Shown in pieces: positions 15,406 to 17,682 of a stretch of 17,682 bases of DNA. The position numbers were made by a program, and so were the translations under genes. The stretch comes from CAYPKW01 sp964411425 (lineage in GTDB: Bacteria > Pseudomonadota > Alphaproteobacteria > Dongiales > Dongiaceae), in the NCBI GenBank assembly GCA_964411425.1, contig CAYPKW010000051.1, positions 1 through 17,682 of the forward strand, given 5' to 3'. The notes under the pieces are model-generated. The model had not been told where the DNA came from and did not search any database. It saw nothing but the letters and a program-made list of their open reading frames with translations. The stretch's first letter is position 1. Each line of letters begins with the position of its first letter.

Positions 15406-16581
15406 ATGACCGATGTCGTCATCGCGAGCGCGGTGCGCACGCCGATCGGCGCGTTCAACGGCGCGCTCGGCGGCCTTGCCGCCTCCGAGTTGGGCCGGGT
15501 CGCCATCGTCGAGGCGTTGGGGCGCGCCGGCGTCGCGCCGGGCGAGGTGAGCGAGGTGGTGCTGGGCCAGATCCTCGCCGCCGGCGCCGGCCAGAACCCG
15601 GCGCGCCAAGCGGCGATCGGCGCCGGCATCCCGGCCGAGGTGACCGCCTACGGCATCAACCAGCTTTGCGGCTCCGGCCTGCGCGCGGTGGCGCTCGGCT
15701 ACCAGGCCATCCGCATGGGCGACAGCGACGTCGTGGTGGCCGGCGGCCAGGAAAGCATGACCCAGGCGCCGCACTGCATCCACCTGCGCGGCGGCACCAA
15801 GATGGGCAACGCCGAACTCGTCGACACCATGATCAAGGACGGCCTGTGGGACGCCTTCAACGGCTACCACATGGGCAACACCGCCGAGAACGTGGCGCAG
15901 AAGTGGCAGGTCACGCGCGAGCAGCAGGACGCCTTCGCCGCCGCCTCGCAACAGAAGGCCGAGGCGGCGCAGAAGTCCGGCCGCTTCAAGGACGAGATCG
16001 TGCCGGTCTCGGTGAAGACGCGCCAGGGCGAGACGAAAGTGGACGCCGACGAGTATCCGCGGCACGGCACCACGGCGGCGGCGCTCGCCAAGCTGCGCCC
16101 CGCCTTCCTGCGCGAGGGCGGCACGGTGACCGCGGGCAACGCCTCCGGCATCAACGACGGCGCCGCCGCGGTCGTGCTGATGACCGACAAGGAAGCGGCG
16201 CGCCGGGGCGTGAAACCGCTCGCGCGCATCGTCTCCTGGGCCACCGCCGGAGTCGATCCGGCGCTCATGGGCAGCGGCCCTATCCCGGCCAGCCGCGCCG
16301 CGCTCGCCAAGGCCGGCTGGAAGCACCAGGACCTCGACCTCGTCGAGGCGAACGAGGCCTTCGCCGCCCAGGCCTGCGCCGTGAACAAGGAGCTGGGCTG
16401 GGACACCGCGAAGGTCAACGTGAACGGCGGCGCGATCGCGCTCGGCCATCCGATCGGCGCCTCGGGCGCCCGCGTGTTGGTGACGCTCCTGCACGAGATG
16501 GTGAAGCGCGACGCCAAGAAAGGCCTCGCGACGCTCTGCATCGGCGGCGGCATGGGCATCGCCATGTGCGTCGAGCGCTGA
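15406..16581 (+). CDS. phaA: acetyl-CoA acetyltransferase (beta-ketothiolase)
   Basis: A 391-aa biosynthetic thiolase that condenses two acetyl-CoA to acetoacetyl-CoA, the first step of PHB synthesis. The acylated cysteine is C88 (NQLCGSGLRA). H348 (ALGHPIGASGAR) and C378 (ATLCIGGGMG) complete the active site at essentially the positions of the Zoogloea enzyme. NEAFA and the GGQESM motif are also present. Length is exactly typical. The start ATG follows AGGGAG at 15393-15398. It lies 71 bp after phaC and 21 bp before phaB, consistent with one operon. Confidence 0.97.
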   Translation: MTDVVIASAVRTPIGAFNGALGGLAASELGRVAIVEALGRAGVAPGEVSEVVLGQILAAGAGQNPARQAAIGAGIPAEVTAYGINQLCGSGLRAVALGYQAIRMGDSDVVVAGGQESMTQAPHCIHLRGGTKMGNAELVDTMIKDGLWDAFNGYHMGNTAENVAQKWQVTREQQDAFAAASQQKAEAAQKSGRFKDEIVPVSVKTRQGETKVDADEYPRHGTTAAALAKLRPAFLREGGTVTAGNASGINDGAAAVVLMTDKEAARRGVKPLARIVSWATAGVDPALMGSGPIPASRAALAKAGWKHQDLDLVEANEAFAAQACAVNKELGWDTAKVNVNGGAIALGHPIGASGARVLVTLLHEMVKRDAKKGLATLCIGGGMGIAMCVER

Positions 16582-16602
16582 GCGGAGGGAGGAGCTCCAG
16601 CC

Positions 16603-17325
16603 ATGGCACGCATCGCGGTGGTGACCGGCGGCACGCGCGGCATCGGCAAGGCGATCGCGGCGGCGCTGAAGCGGGCCGGATACACGGTGGCGGCGGGCTA
16701 CCACGGCAACGACGCGGCGGCCAAGGCCTTCAACGCCGAGACCGGCATCCGGGTGTACAAGTTCGACGTGGCCGACTTCGACCAGTGCGCCAAGGCGGTG
16801 AAGCGGATCGCCGAGGAGATGGGGCCGATCGACATCCTGGTGAACAACGCCGGCATCACGCGCGATTCGACCCTGCACAAGATGAGCCCGGCGCAATGGA
16901 ACGAGGTGATCGCGACCAACCTCACCTCGTGCTTCAACATGTGCCGCTGCGTCATCGAGGGAATGCGCGGGCGCGGCTTCGGGCGCATCGTCAATATCGG
17001 CTCGATCAACGGCCAGGCGGGCCAGTACGGCCAGGTCAACTACGCCGCCGCCAAGTCGGGCATCCACGGATTCACCAAGGCACTGGCGCAGGAGGGTGCG
17101 GGGAAGGGCATCACGGTGAACGCCATCGCCCCCGGCTACATCAATACCGACATGGTGCGCGCCGTGCCGGCGCCGGCCCTGGAGAAGATCGTCGCCAAGA
17201 TCCCGGTGGGCCGCCTCGGCGAGGCCGACGAGATCGCCCGCGCGGTCGTCTTCCTGGTGGCCGACGAGGCCGGGTTCATCACCGGCTCGACCCTCTCGGT
17301 CAACGGCGGCCAGCACATGTATTGA
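16603..17325 (+). CDS. phaB: acetoacetyl-CoA reductase
   Basis: A 240-aa short-chain dehydrogenase that reduces acetoacetyl-CoA to (R)-3-hydroxybutyryl-CoA with NADPH. The cofactor loop TGGTRGIG is at residues 8-15 and NNAG at 81-84. The catalytic S134 (NIGSINGQAGQ), Y147 and K151 (NYAAAK) have the spacing of characterised PhaB. The PhaB-specific GQYGQVNYAAAKSG, NAIAPGYINTDMV and the ending SVNGGQHMY are all present. These separate it from FabG. A strong GGAGGGAGGAG ribosome binding region precedes the ATG. Confidence 0.96.
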   Translation: MARIAVVTGGTRGIGKAIAAALKRAGYTVAAGYHGNDAAAKAFNAETGIRVYKFDVADFDQCAKAVKRIAEEMGPIDILVNNAGITRDSTLHKMSPAQWNEVIATNLTSCFNMCRCVIEGMRGRGFGRIVNIGSINGQAGQYGQVNYAAAKSGIHGFTKALAQEGAGKGITVNAIAPGYINTDMVRAVPAPALEKIVAKIPVGRLGEADEIARAVVFLVADEAGFITGSTLSVNGGQHMY

Positions 17326-17332
17326 GGTCCCC

Positions 17333-17682
17333 ATGGCGAGCGTGAGCATGGTCGAATACGCCGACGCCCCGCCCGAGGTGCGCGCCGTCTACGACGACAT
17401 CATGGCGACGCGGCATGTGGACTGGATCAACAATTTCTGGAAGGTGCTCGCCTACCACCCGCCGACCCTGAAACGCACCTGGGAGAGCGTCAAGGAGACG
17501 ATGGCACCGGGCGCCCTCGATGCGCTGACGAAGGAGATGGTCTATCTCGCGGTCAGCGCCACCAACGGTTGCGAGTACTGCATCGCCTCGCACACGGCCG
17601 CCGCGCGCCGCGCCGGCATGACCGACGCCATGCTGGCCGAGCTGCTCGCCGTCGTCGGCATGGCGAACGAGACCAACCGGCT
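17333..17682 (+). CDS. carboxymuconolactone decarboxylase/AhpD family protein (partial)
   Basis: The first 116 codons of a gene cut by the window edge. The sequence is of the CMD/AhpD superfamily, all-helical proteins that include gamma-carboxymuconolactone decarboxylase and the peroxidase-reducing AhpD. The redox motif CEYC with the downstream His (CEYCIASH, C80, C83, H87) and the upstream Glu (LTKEMVYLAVS, E68) match the AhpD-type proton-relay set. The protein is therefore more likely a peroxidase-linked thiol protein than a decarboxylase. The ATG at 17333 has GAGG 5 nt upstream, overlapping the end of phaB, and lies 7 bp after the phaB stop, so it is probably a member of the pha operon. 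Its role beside PHB genes is not clear. Confidence 0.85.
   Translation, partial: MASVSMVEYADAPPEVRAVYDDIMATRHVDWINNFWKVLAYHPPTLKRTWESVKETMAPGALDALTKEMVYLAVSATNGCEYCIASHTAAARRAGMTDAMLAELLAVVGMANETNR

Noticed and set aside
15400..17349. 649-codon open frame on the minus strand opposite phaA and phaB
   Set aside because: Both sense genes are certain down to catalytic residues. The antisense frame is a by-product of strong GC bias at codon position three.

Overview
The window is high-GC chromosomal DNA, about 70% G+C by eye, with tightly packed genes. It holds 13 complete genes, a 14th cut by the right edge, and one small weak hypothetical gene. The gene set suggests a free-living alphaproteobacterium, perhaps of the Rhodospirillales type. 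This rests on a PhaR-type polyhydroxyalkanoate (PHA) regulator beside phaA and phaB, a PAS/GGDEF/EAL signalling protein, an alphaproteobacterial M17 aminopeptidase, and a palindromic repeat of the kind dispersed in alphaproteobacterial genomes. The taxonomic placement is inference.

Left part (1-6936). A leucyl aminopeptidase gene runs leftward from 1634. Divergent from it is a pair joined by a GTGA overlap: a glutathione transferase-like gene and a polytopic GT39-like membrane glycosyltransferase. A hairpin follows the pair. Next come an unrecognised membrane protein with a long coiled coil, an enolase-superfamily enzyme of the hydroxyproline dehydratase/epimerase type, and trans-aconitate methyltransferase (tam).

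Middle part (6927-11454). Three leftward genes form a tight operon: an acyl-CoA synthetase resembling oxalyl-CoA synthetases, a ketopantoate reductase-like gene, and a saccharopine dehydrogenase-like gene. The last gene of this operon overlaps the end of tam tail to tail. Upstream lie a paired-hairpin repeat, a weakly supported small gene, and an AT-rich regulatory stretch in front of a c-di-GMP signalling gene (11455-13161). In that protein the GGDEF site is degenerate and the EAL residues look intact.

Right part (13166-17682). This is a polyhydroxybutyrate locus. phaR reads leftward. From the divergent promoter region, which carries a perfect TGC/GCA palindrome, runs a rightward operon: a small two-helix protein, a compact PhaC-type synthase, phaA (thiolase), phaB (acetoacetyl-CoA reductase) and a CMD/AhpD-family gene cut by the window edge. 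PhaA condenses acetyl-CoA, PhaB reduces the product to 3-hydroxybutyryl-CoA, and the synthase polymerises it.

The most notable point is the synthase pair. PhaC is short (406 aa) with a class III-like catalytic layout, instead of the roughly 590-aa class I enzyme usual in alphaproteobacteria. Its first ~62 codons are read out of frame through the second half of the small upstream gene. That small gene may therefore encode a miniature PhaE-like partner subunit. I saw no CRISPR array, RNA gene, insertion sequence or defence system.
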